DNA from: Bacteroidaceae bacterium
GTDB taxonomy: Bacteria; Bacteroidota; Bacteroidia; Bacteroidales; Bacteroidaceae
Length of the DNA stretch: 55,219 nucleotides
Direction: 5' to 3'
Assembly: GCA_017503065.1 (NCBI GenBank)
Contig: JAFVTT010000038.1
Location: 1-55,219, forward strand
A program made the translations under genes and the position numbers. The notes under the pieces were generated by a model, which was given only the letters and a program-made list of their open reading frames with translations, was not told the origin of the DNA and searched no databases. Below are positions 44,487-52,344 of the stretch, piece after piece (the first letter of the stretch is position 1; the number at the start of each line of letters is the position of its first letter).

Positions 44487-44540
44487 TGTATCTGTTTGTT
44501 TTATGGTTTTATCAGTTTTTTTCTCGTGGGATAATCGGTG

Positions 44541-44548
44541 CAAAGATA
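44541..44548 (-). promoter_or_regulatory. -7 box of the tolC-macA-macB operon
   Basis: Minus-strand TATCTTTG lies 55 bases before the ATG at 44486 and decides that start. Confidence 0.6.
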
Positions 44549-45090
44549 TTAAAAAAAATACGACTTTGCCTCTCTATTTATATTAAATAGTGTGTAATCC
44601 CCTATATTTGTTTGCCGCCATTGTCCGCAGGGTGGGGTGGTGGCGCGTCTTTTTAGACAGCCAATGGGTGGCTTGGTTTAATGTCTCAACTCAATATCAC
44701 TTGCAGAAGCACGCTCCTCTTGTCTTTGATGTGGTGCGAAAAATGTTTACACCACCAAGTGTGTCTTTTCCGGACTTCGGGGACGATGTGTTGTTGGCGG
44801 ACGGGCGACGTGTCAAACCAAGGCTGTCTTCACTTTGTTGGCAGAGTCACGACACGATGTCCTTTCCTCTGCGATACGAGGCCCCGGGCAACATGTCGGG
44901 TGGCGTGTCGCGCGGGCATCATTCACTTTGTATGTGCCTGATTTGTAGTAACATAGCAAAGTTATTGCAAGGCGCAGCCATTGCCCCAGATCCAACTCTT
45001 TGCCTAACAAACGCCCGTGGCAGGGGAGTCTTACGGATGAAGTGGGAAGTTGAAAAATATTAACACCCGCCAAACCATGTCCATGCATGC

Positions 45091-45182
45091 ACGAATAAAT
45101 TAACTGAAAACTGAGCTAACTGAGTCGTCCCCGTCAGTCGACACATAGCTCAGTTAGCTCAGTTTCAGTTATTATTTTTCGC
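45091..45182. repeat. Large palindrome made of two inverted repeat copies (A and B)
   Basis: Copy A (45091-45124) and the inverted copy B (45145-45182) of a consensus close to AACTGAAACTGAGCTAACTG face each other across about 20 bases. The arms match over some 22 bases with one extra A in copy A. Both have an AT-rich GCGAAA/AATAA flank on the outside. Related copies lie at 45320-45371 (C) and 47615-47664 (D). Between 44590 and 45090 I see no convincing gene. Confidence 0.85.
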
Positions 45183-45214
45183 AATCACCCTGCCCCTGCT
45201 CCTGCAAAGAAATT

Positions 45215-45244
45215 TTATATTATATATAAATATATATAATATAA
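45215..45244. repeat. 30-bp perfect AT palindrome
   Basis: TTATATTATATATA, two A bases, then its exact reverse complement. Pure A/T, able to melt or extrude a cruciform, and placed between repeat copies B and C. Confidence 0.85.
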
Positions 45245-45319
45245 CTAATTATTTAGTAAATATCATCCTTTCATCTTCTTCTCCTCCATCTCCTCGCTCG
45301 ATGCCTCCAAAGGTGCCTT

Positions 45320-45371
45320 GCGAAATAAATTAACCGAAACTGAGCTAACTGAGCTATTGAACGGAAAAACT
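45320..45371 (+). repeat. Left flanking repeat of the DUF3987 cassette (copy C)
   Basis: About 50 bases containing the core GAAACTGAGCTAACTGAGCT and then a GAACGGAAAA segment. It matches the reverse complement of 47615-47664 almost base for base (a few substitutions and single-base gaps over about 47 bases), making an inverted pair around the DUF3987 gene. Confidence 0.85.
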
Positions 45372-45410
45372 GAGAGGGTAAAAATTCTGCAAAAATAAAT
45401 GGCAAAACAC

Positions 45411-45441
45411 TTGACAAAGCCGAAAAAATGTTGTATCTTTG
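45411..45441 (+). promoter_or_regulatory. Promoter of the DUF3987 gene
   Basis: TTG (45411-45413), 20 bases, then TATCTTTG (45434-45441): the full Bacteroidetes -33/-7 arrangement. It would give a leader of about 350 bases before the ATG at 45801. The leader contains a CCTCC...GGAGG hairpin near 45480-45503 and no convincing coding frame. Confidence 0.65.
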
Positions 45442-45800
45442 CAAGTGGAAATTCGAAGGAAGAAAGACTCTGCCGAAGACCTCCGCTTTACACGTGGAGG
45501 ACAGAAAACAGAAGAATAATTTTACCGAAGAAGAGTTAAGTATCACCAGCACTTCAGCACTCTCTTTTCTCCCCTTACCGTTATCATTTCCCTGGCAGAC
45601 AGGTGGCCTTCACCAGCCCTTGTCATATCCCGTGCCGTAGCCATGCGGCATGCTGGAGCTCTGCCTGTGCTCTATGGACTTCTTGTCCCATGGGGAAGGG
45701 GATTGTTGCGCCCCAGCAGAGCGTGCTCCTGTGCCAAGCGTCCCCAGCACGTATCAAAGAGAACCAACAGTAAAACCAACCTTAAAACTTCAAATCAGCT

Positions 45801-47510
45801 ATGAACAATCCAAACACCAGTTCCACCACCCTGGCAGAAGCCGTGCCAGTAAAGTTCCCAACACACTACACCCTTTCCGGCCAAGACGGAAGCATAGAGA
45901 TTCCCTACCTCCCCATGGGCGAATGCTGCACCAGCATAGTTCGCGAGCTGGAGCGACAGATGGGAGGGGCGCCAGAGCCGGGCATGCGCTCCAACTTCAT
46001 CTTCTGCATGGCATGCCACCTGCGCCATGTGTGCGACGACAATGCCGAGTGGATAGCCGGGATAATGCCCACCTACGGACAGGAGCACGACAAGTGGCTG
46101 GGCGATATACGCCAGGCATGCAACCGCAACCAGAAGCCCGAGATGTCGCGCATCATGCAAAAGACCCTGGAGGCCTGCAAGATGGATATGCTCGTGGAAA
46201 TGGGTGCCCAGGAGTGCAGCATGCCTCCCGCCATGCCCAAGAGGCTGCCGCCGCTCATCAAGCTCCTCACCAGCCGCACGCCCGACATATACAAGCCCGC
46301 CGTGGCGCATGCCGTATTCCCCGCCTTGGCTTCCTACTTGTGGAGGACACGCTTCCGATATGTGGACAACACCCTGCACGAGGCCACGCTCATGAACGTG
46401 CTCATGGCTCCCACCGGAGCGGGCAAGAGCTGCATCTCGGAACCCATCAACCGTATTCTCAAAAACATGCGCGAGCGTGACCGCGAGAACCTCCGTCGCG
46501 AAAGGGAGTGGAAGCAGCTTGTGCAGGCAAAGGGTGCCAACAAGGACAAGCCTCAGCGCCCCGAGGGGCTCGTCATCCAGGAGATAGACCCCGATATGAC
46601 CAACGCTGCCTTTGTTCAGCGCCTGGCAGATGCCGAAGAGCGTTTCCTCTACACGAAGATGAACGAGATTGACCAGTTCGATGCACTGAAGACCTCCAAC
46701 CGTAGCAAGGCGCAGTTCCAGATCATGTGCCTGGCATTCGACCACGGCAACACCTACGGACAGACGCGTGTGGGGTGCGGCTCGGTGAGCGAGCGAGTGA
46801 GCATACGCTTCAACTGGAACGCCTCCACCACCATACAGAAGGGGCGCAAGTACTTCAACCAGGTGCTGACCGACGGTCCCGTCAGCCGCATAAACTTCTG
46901 CACCATACCCGAGCGCGAGATAGGTGCCGACATGCCGGTCTTTGGCACCTACGATGCCGAGTTCGACGAGCAGCTGCGCCCCTACATAGAGCGCCTGGAG
47001 AAGGCACGGGGGCTGGTAACCTGCCCCAAGGCAGAGGCTCTCTCCAAACGCCTCATCGAGGGCTGTGCCGACTTTGCCGTGCTCTCCGGGAGCCGTTCCT
47101 ACGAGAACCTCTCCTTCCGTGCCAACGTAATTGCCTATCTCAAGGCCATGGTCCTCTACATAGCTGGAGGGGAGAAGTGGGACAAGACCCTGGAGGACTT
47201 CATCACCTGGTCGCTGCACTACGACCTCTGGTGCAAGATGAACTTCTTTGCCAACGACATGGACGAGGCCGAGATAGCCATGCGCCGACAAGGCCACCGC
47301 GGACCCCAGAACATGCTCGACATGCTCCCCGACGAGTTCACACGCGAAGAAGTGCACCTCCTGCGCCAGAGCCAGGGCATCACCACCGGCTCCACCTCCA
47401 AGATGCTCAGCAACTGGAAACACCGCGGCTACATCACCCTCTTCTCCAACTCACTCCCCGGCTCCGGCGAAGAGCTCTACCGCAAGACAAGCCTCTACCT
47501 GAAGCGATAA
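45801..47510 (+). CDS. DUF3987-like P-loop ATPase (replication/primase-helicase type)
   Basis: A 569-residue protein. The N-terminal 190 residues include a Cys-rich stretch (CMACHLRHVC, 69-78) and a region resembling DUF3987/VirE-type domains of phage and mobile-element replication proteins. The centre has Walker A APTGAGKSC (203-211) and a Walker B-like stretch ending MNEIDQFD (about 287-294). After that come SVSERVSIRFNWNASTT and PVSRINFCTIPERE, as in a AAA+/primase-helicase core. The C-terminus (about 510-555) reads like a winged helix (FTREEVHLLRQSQGITTGS). No other phage or plasmid genes are nearby. It is the only gene between inverted repeat copies C and D and has its own promoter and terminator. 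The biochemical role is inferred. Confidence 0.75.
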   Translation: MNNPNTSSTTLAEAVPVKFPTHYTLSGQDGSIEIPYLPMGECCTSIVRELERQMGGAPEPGMRSNFIFCMACHLRHVCDDNAEWIAGIMPTYGQEHDKWLGDIRQACNRNQKPEMSRIMQKTLEACKMDMLVEMGAQECSMPPAMPKRLPPLIKLLTSRTPDIYKPAVAHAVFPALASYLWRTRFRYVDNTLHEATLMNVLMAPTGAGKSCISEPINRILKNMRERDRENLRREREWKQLVQAKGANKDKPQRPEGLVIQEIDPDMTNAAFVQRLADAEERFLYTKMNEIDQFDALKTSNRSKAQFQIMCLAFDHGNTYGQTRVGCGSVSERVSIRFNWNASTTIQKGRKYFNQVLTDGPVSRINFCTIPEREIGADMPVFGTYDAEFDEQLRPYIERLEKARGLVTCPKAEALSKRLIEGCADFAVLSGSRSYENLSFRANVIAYLKAMVLYIAGGEKWDKTLEDFITWSLHYDLWCKMNFFANDMDEAEIAMRRQGHRGPQNMLDMLPDEFTREEVHLLRQSQGITTGSTSKMLSNWKHRGYITLFSNSLPGSGEELYRKTSLYLKR

Positions 47511-47566
47511 GCAAAGGGCAATCCCATCCGCTCATCCGTTAAGAAATATTGGTTCATAGCTCCCCC

Positions 47567-47614
47567 AGCGCACCCTCATCCGCCACCTCCATGGAGATAG
47601 AGGGTGCGCTTTTT
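47567..47614 (+). terminator. Intrinsic terminator of the DUF3987 gene
   Basis: AGCGCACCCTC and GAGGGTGCGCT form a perfect 11-bp GC-rich stem. The 22-base loop contains the palindrome CTCCATGGAG, and TTTTT follows. It directly abuts flanking repeat D. Confidence 0.88.
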
Positions 47615-47664
47615 AGTTTTCCGTTCGATAGCTCAGTTAGCTCAGTTTCAGTAATTTTTTTGCC
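47615..47664 (-). repeat. Right flanking repeat of the DUF3987 cassette (copy D)
   Basis: Inverted counterpart of 45320-45371, with the core AGCTCAGTTAGCTCAGTTTC on the plus strand and AGTTTTCCGTTCG on the inner side. Confidence 0.85.
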
Positions 47665-47712
47665 ACCCCATACAATCAAAAGTATTCGTGCCGTTCAAAA
47701 AGTTCAATATTT

Positions 47713-47744
47713 TTTGTTTATTCAATCATTATCATGTATCTTTG
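47713..47744 (+). promoter_or_regulatory. Promoter of riboflavin synthase
   Basis: TTTG (47713-47716), 20 bases, TATCTTTG (47737-47744): a consensus Bacteroidetes promoter, 31 bases before the ATG at 47776. Confidence 0.75.
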
Positions 47745-47775
47745 CAAGGATAAATACATTTAAATAAGTTTACGT

Positions 47776-48378
47776 ATGTTCAGTGGAATAGTAGAAGATA
47801 CCGCCAAGGTGGTACGCATAGAGCACGACCAGGACAATGTGCATCTTACCCTTTCATGCTCCTTCGTAGAGGAGTTGAGTATTGACCAGAGCGTGGCGCA
47901 CAATGGAGTCTGCCTCACCGTGGTGAGCCTTCAGGACGGCACCTACACCGTCACCGCTATGCGTGAGACCCTGGAGTGCACCAATATAGGTCTGCTCTCC
48001 GTGGGCGACGAGGTCAACGTGGAGCGTTCCATGCTGATGAACGGCCGCCTGGACGGCCACATCGTGCAGGGGCATGTCGACCAGACGGCACGTTGCATAG
48101 CCATAGAGGATCAGGAAGGCTCGCATCAGTTCACTTTCAAGTATGAGAGTAACAAGGACATGGTACGCCGAGGATATTTTTGTGTGGACAAGGGGAGTGT
48201 AACCGTCAACGGCGTCTCCCTCACCGTATGCCGTCCCACGGACGACACCTTTCAGGTTTGCATCATCCCCTATACCTTCGAGCACACCAACTTCCACAAC
48301 TTCCAGGTAGGCACCGTGGTGAACCTCGAGTTCGACATCATCGGAAAGTACCTGGCTCGGATGAATTCTTTGCTGTAA
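47776..48378 (+). CDS. ribE: Riboflavin synthase alpha chain
   Basis: Converts two 6,7-dimethyl-8-ribityllumazine molecules to riboflavin plus a pyrimidine product. The 200-residue protein consists of two lumazine-binding repeats: the first starts MFSGIVED and contains NGVCLTV; the second contains GHIVQGHVD at its start and NGVSLTV. Length is normal. It is a single-gene unit with its own promoter and terminator. Flavin supply fits the flavin-heavy Rnf and Nfn systems in the window, but no direct link is visible. Confidence 0.97.
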   Translation: MFSGIVEDTAKVVRIEHDQDNVHLTLSCSFVEELSIDQSVAHNGVCLTVVSLQDGTYTVTAMRETLECTNIGLLSVGDEVNVERSMLMNGRLDGHIVQGHVDQTARCIAIEDQEGSHQFTFKYESNKDMVRRGYFCVDKGSVTVNGVSLTVCRPTDDTFQVCIIPYTFEHTNFHNFQVGTVVNLEFDIIGKYLARMNSLL

Positions 48379-48392
48379 ATATTCGAAAAAAT

Positions 48393-48441
48393 ACTGACAC
48401 TTTAAATCCTCTTACGAGGGTTTAGGTGTCAGTTCTTTTTT
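48393..48441 (+). terminator. Intrinsic terminator of ribE
   Basis: ACTGACAC/GTGTCAGT outer stem and AAATCCTC/GAGGGTTT inner stem (one wobble pair) with a TTAC loop, followed by TCTTTTTT. Confidence 0.88.
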
Positions 48442-48537
48442 GTATAACGAGTTTAACTGACCGTTATTTTGCTGGAGTGAATAGTCTTTTCCTGCCCCTT
48501 TCGCTTGCCATTCTGAATGCAGAAAATATTTGACGAT

Positions 48538-49296
48538 TCAGAGTTCTATTTCTGCTCCTTCTCGGTTTATTTTCCATAACGGGATGTTCTTCTTGGTGGT
48601 AAAGGTTTCCATTCTCCATGCCGAAGCAAAGCCACTGGCAACAAAATGCATGGGTACGAACAGTCCGACGGAAAAACGTTCCAGGAACTGCCTTGCTCCC
48701 TTGGTATAGCCGTTGCCTATGCGTCCGTCAATGGGAAAGAGGAGTACATCGAAGGCGTCATATGTCTTGGCAATATCCTTCAATTCGCCCAGATAACGCT
48801 TTTCTTCGTATACGGGGTCTATCTCTCCTCCCATGCCCATTACTCCCTTGCGCCTTACGGCATAGTCGTCGGAAAGCAGATGTGCATACCAATTGTTGAG
48901 GTCTCCTGCGTGGAACAGGCGTTTGTCTTCCACCTCCACTATCCACGACACGCCACGGTCATTGCTTCCCATGGCATGCACGCGTATGTTATCGTCCTGC
49001 CATACTCCTCCTTTTGTAAGCCACACGTCCACCTCGTGCTCCTCTGCTCGTCCCCTTTTCAGGATGTCGCGGGACAGAATGTAGGTATAGCGGTGGTTGG
49101 GCCATTGTTGTCGCCACTTGAAAATCTGCCGCGTGAAGTGGTCCCTATGGAAATGGCTACACAGTACGTACACATGTTTCCTGTTGGACAGAACACGTGG
49201 CATCACACCTGCCGGATCCAGCCAATAGTCAAAGACGATGATGGTCTTCTCGGTTTCCAAAACGAAGCCGCTATGAAAGATGTATGTAAGTGTCAA
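48538..49296 (-). CDS. Metallo-beta-lactamase-fold hydrolase
   Basis: A 252-residue MBL-fold protein with the metal motif SHFHRDH (47-53), a later Asp in LFHAGDLNNWY and a C-terminal His in FVPMHFV. No signal peptide is visible, so it is probably cytosolic. The family covers many hydrolases acting on phosphoesters, thioesters or lactones, and the substrate is not evident. It is convergent with ribE. Confidence 0.85.
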   Translation of the reverse strand: MTLTYIFHSGFVLETEKTIIVFDYWLDPAGVMPRVLSNRKHVYVLCSHFHRDHFTRQIFKWRQQWPNHRYTYILSRDILKRGRAEEHEVDVWLTKGGVWQDDNIRVHAMGSNDRGVSWIVEVEDKRLFHAGDLNNWYAHLLSDDYAVRRKGVMGMGGEIDPVYEEKRYLGELKDIAKTYDAFDVLLFPIDGRIGNGYTKGARQFLERFSVGLFVPMHFVASGFASAWRMETFTTKKNIPLWKINREGAEIEL

Positions 49297-49373
49297 TGCT
49301 TTTGTTTCAGAGTATTACGTATGTTCGTTTGAAGTATTTATATATGTTGTTATTGTCATGTTGCAGAACCATC

Positions 49374-50537
49374 TCACCCCATCAGATATTTGGAATGATT
49401 GCCCATCATTTTGCGCACAAGACTTACAATGAACCATGAACAAACCAGAATGACGATGGCAGAGAAGGGTATGCGCAACGGTGCCGGCAGATGAAGCATT
49501 GCTCCAAGGTCGTATCCCAAGAACACAAAGTAGTAGTGCACCATGTATATGCCGAAACCGCATGCGGTAAGGTGGGCAAGCCATACCGGGACTTTGCTCT
49601 TCTGTGGTATCTCCACGCGACGTACAATCAGAAACCATGCCACCGTCATCATTAGCACGTTGGGCGTGCAATACGTCCAGAACAGTTCTATCTGTTCGGG
49701 TGTTTTTTCGGGCAATGCCATGATATGCGAATATCCCCAATGCGTTATGGCATATCCCCCAACCAGCAGGGGGATGGCCACGAGAAGTGTCTTTCTCCAC
49801 GACCATTTCACATAGTGCTGTATGTAATGCCCCAATAGCATGTAGCCACTGAAACCGGCAAAATAATAGAACAGGCCGAAAGAGTTCCATTCGCATGTGC
49901 CGAAGCAGTATTTGCTAACGTACTCGGTGAAGTACGGCAATGTGGTGCTGATGCCCCAAATGAGCAGGAACACTTCCTTTTCCCTCTTGGATGCCCTTTC
50001 CACCCATGCCGAGAATATTGGCAGGTACAGGTACAAACCGATAAGCATGTATATGTACCACATGTGGCATGCAATGAAACTGAAAGCGTATGGTATGCGC
50101 ATTACATTCCTCATTCCATCGGCAAGGGACTGGCTATCCGTCTCTGCCCAACTGAACAGTTTGTGCACTATACTGCTGTCCATACCCAAAAGTCCGGTAA
50201 ACCAGGGCGTGAGGTAATACAGGACGGACCATATCAGGAACGGTATCAGTACACGTGGTATACGGCGTTTGTAGAAATTGCCCATGCTTTTCCCTATGGG
50301 CAGGGAAAGTACCCCGGTAAGCATGACAAACAAAGGTACGCACGGACGCGAGAAAGAGCCCCATCGTGTACCCCATAGCACCAGTTCGGCATCAACGCTA
50401 CCTCCTGCCGATGCATAGGCCGCTGACGCATAGAACGGGTCGGCAGCATGACAACACAGAAGCAGGAAGAATGCAAGCAAGCGCATGGCATCGCACCAGA
50501 CAAGGCGGGTGGACTGGAGAGAAGGTTGGTTGTGCAT
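49374..50537 (-). CDS. Membrane acyltransferase (Acyl_transf_3 family)
   Basis: A 387-residue integral membrane protein from the ATG at 50537 (MHNQPSLQSTRL). A promoter at 50581-50588 rules out the frame's extension to 50591. About ten hydrophobic segments, an early H in LLCCHAADPF, and SFSRPCVPLFVMLTGVL match the acyltransferase-3 family, which O-acetylates surface sugars or other glycans. Which glycan is unknown. Confidence 0.85.
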   Translation of the reverse strand: MHNQPSLQSTRLVWCDAMRLLAFFLLLCCHAADPFYASAAYASAGGSVDAELVLWGTRWGSFSRPCVPLFVMLTGVLSLPIGKSMGNFYKRRIPRVLIPFLIWSVLYYLTPWFTGLLGMDSSIVHKLFSWAETDSQSLADGMRNVMRIPYAFSFIACHMWYIYMLIGLYLYLPIFSAWVERASKREKEVFLLIWGISTTLPYFTEYVSKYCFGTCEWNSFGLFYYFAGFSGYMLLGHYIQHYVKWSWRKTLLVAIPLLVGGYAITHWGYSHIMALPEKTPEQIELFWTYCTPNVLMMTVAWFLIVRRVEIPQKSKVPVWLAHLTACGFGIYMVHYYFVFLGYDLGAMLHLPAPLRIPFSAIVILVCSWFIVSLVRKMMGNHSKYLMG

Positions 50538-50580
50538 GACGTGTGGATTATTGGTTGTGTTCAGATGGTTGTCTTTGCAA

Positions 50581-50588
50581 CAAAGATA
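50581..50588 (-). promoter_or_regulatory. -7 box of the acyltransferase gene
   Basis: Minus-strand TATCTTTG, 43 bases before the ATG at 50537. Confidence 0.6.
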
Positions 50589-50737
50589 CATTATTTTATT
50601 TATATATGCGAGGTCTTTGCCAAAAAGTCTTGGCTTTTGTTTGTAATTGCTATCTTTGTTTGTATATACAAATTGAAAAAATTACAAATAATTGTTAACA
50701 TATGTGTATCCCGACTAATTATATAGTTCATTATTCG

Positions 50738-50745
50738 TATCTTTG
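50738..50745 (+). promoter_or_regulatory. -7 box of the fucosidase operon
   Basis: TATCTTTG, 61 bases before the ATG at 50807. Another TATCTTTG lies upstream at 50651-50658 and may be a second start. Confidence 0.55.
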
Positions 50746-50806
50746 CAACACCTAAACAACTATCTGAGAATACGATCAATTAAACCTAAACATTTTTTCT
50801 ATCCCT

Positions 50807-52336
50807 ATGAAAATTAAAACCCTTTTGCTTGGGCTTGCCATCCCCATAACGGGATTTGCCCAAGATTTCCAGTTGGTATCCCAGGAGCCGTCCAATCCGG
50901 ACAATGCTCCGTTGCCATGCCATCCCGTTCCTCACGAGCGACAGATTCTGTGGAACGAGACAGAGTTTTATGCCTTCTTCCATTATGGAATGAACACCTT
51001 TACCGGCAAGGAGTGGGGTAATGGTGATGAAAAGGAAAGCATCTATGCACCCAAGGCCATGCCCGACCCCGAGCAGTGGATCAAGGCGGTGAAGGCTGCC
51101 GGCATGACCGGCGGTATTGCCGTGGTGAAGCATCACGACGGTTTCTGCCTTTGGCCCACTGCCACTACCACTCACAACATCACCCGTGCAGGCAGTGAAT
51201 ACGGACGTACTGCCAACATCCCCGAACTCTATGCCAAGGCCAGCCAGAAGCATGGCATGAAGTATGGATTCTACATCTCTCCCTGGGACCGCAACTCCGC
51301 CCACTATGGCAAGGACACATACGTAACCGAGGTGTTCCTGAAGCAGTGCGAGGAACTTGCCCAGTATGGCAGCGACCAGTTCGAGATGTGGTTCGACGGA
51401 GCCAATGGCGGTGACGGCTACTATGGAGGCGAAGGCGGCACACGCCAGGTGGATGCCTCTATCTATTATGATACACCCAACCTGCGTGCCCGTGTACACC
51501 AGATTGCCCCCAACTGCGTGCTTTGGGGCGTAGGCGGCGAGGCCCGCTGGATTGGCAACGAGGCTGGTTATGCCGGCAATACCAACTGGGCCATGACCGA
51601 CTATATGGCCGAGAACGTGGTACGCGAAGAAGGCGACATCAACGGCTGGTTCTGGAATCCCGGCGAGAGCGATGCCAAGGCCACCAACAACGGTTGGTTC
51701 TGGCACCAGGGCGAGACCATGAAGAGTGCGGCACGCCTGTTCCAGATGTATCTGGAAACCGTGGGGCGCAATGCCACTCTCATCCTCAACTGCCCTCCCG
51801 ACCAGTATGGCGTGTTGCCCACCAATACCGTTAACGAGTTGAAGAAGTTGGGCAAGTTGCTCCACGAGCGTCTGGCAGTTCCCGTTCACGGACAGGACGA
51901 GAGCACCGCCGCCAAGGACCTGGCCAAGACCGCTACCATAGAGGTAAGCGAGACACGCACAGGCGGCAAGTACGAGGCCTCTAACCTGAACGACGGCGAC
52001 AAGGACACCTATTGGGGCACCAACGACGGCAGCCTTCAGGCAAGCATCACCCTGTCATGGGACGAGCCCCAGACACTGCGCTATCTGCTCATGCAGGAAC
52101 CCATCCGTCTGGGACAGCGCATCAAGGACTTTACCATAGAGTACAGTGCCGACGGCAACACCTGGCGCGAACTATGCCCCACATTGGAGACTACCACCGT
52201 GGGCTACAAGAGAATCATTCCCCTCAACGGCAGTACGTCCGAGAGTTATGGCGAGGGTTACAAGGCAAAGAAACTTCGCATCAACATCCTCGACAGCAGA
52301 GCATGCCCCTTATTGTCTAACCTGAGCGTTTATTGA
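50807..52336 (+). CDS. Alpha-L-fucosidase, GH29, secreted
   Basis: A 509-residue glycoside hydrolase that releases terminal L-fucose. It has a signal peptide (MKIKTLLLGLAIPITGFA). The catalytic barrel covers about 40-360, with FHYGMNTF, VKHHDGFCLW (107-116) and the nucleophile Asp197 in MWFDGANG. After about residue 375 a beta-sandwich of F5/8 type C form follows (ASNLNDGDKDTYWGTND), probably binding carbohydrate. The acid/base residue varies in GH29 and I cannot place it. It is followed after eight bases by a large secreted protein, so the two likely work on the same glycan, such as mucin or plant fucosides. Confidence 0.92.
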   Translation: MKIKTLLLGLAIPITGFAQDFQLVSQEPSNPDNAPLPCHPVPHERQILWNETEFYAFFHYGMNTFTGKEWGNGDEKESIYAPKAMPDPEQWIKAVKAAGMTGGIAVVKHHDGFCLWPTATTTHNITRAGSEYGRTANIPELYAKASQKHGMKYGFYISPWDRNSAHYGKDTYVTEVFLKQCEELAQYGSDQFEMWFDGANGGDGYYGGEGGTRQVDASIYYDTPNLRARVHQIAPNCVLWGVGGEARWIGNEAGYAGNTNWAMTDYMAENVVREEGDINGWFWNPGESDAKATNNGWFWHQGETMKSAARLFQMYLETVGRNATLILNCPPDQYGVLPTNTVNELKKLGKLLHERLAVPVHGQDESTAAKDLAKTATIEVSETRTGGKYEASNLNDGDKDTYWGTNDGSLQASITLSWDEPQTLRYLLMQEPIRLGQRIKDFTIEYSADGNTWRELCPTLETTTVGYKRIIPLNGSTSESYGEGYKAKKLRINILDSRACPLLSNLSVY

Positions 52337-52344
52337 TAATATCC

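Noticed and set aside
44590..45063. A 157-codon rightward frame in the gap after tolC
   Set aside because: GTG start, odd amino-acid composition, no family resemblance, and it lies in a gap rich in repeats. Treated as a chance frame.
45795..47423. A 542-codon frame antisense to the DUF3987 gene
   Set aside because: It mirrors the codon structure of the sense gene, which has clear motifs. It is a shadow frame of a GC-rich gene, as are similar long frames opposite nfnAB, serS and rnfB/rnfC.
47631..47650. tRNA-like D-arm AGCTCAGTTAGCTCAGT in the DUF3987 repeats
   Set aside because: It resembles the real tRNA-Gly D-arm at 55084, but no anticodon arm, T-loop or acceptor stem surrounds it in any of the four copies.
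45320..47664. Insertion sequence with terminal inverted repeats
   Set aside because: The flanking repeats look like IS ends, but the enclosed gene is not a transposase and no convincing target-site duplication is seen. Kept as a repeat-bounded cassette instead.
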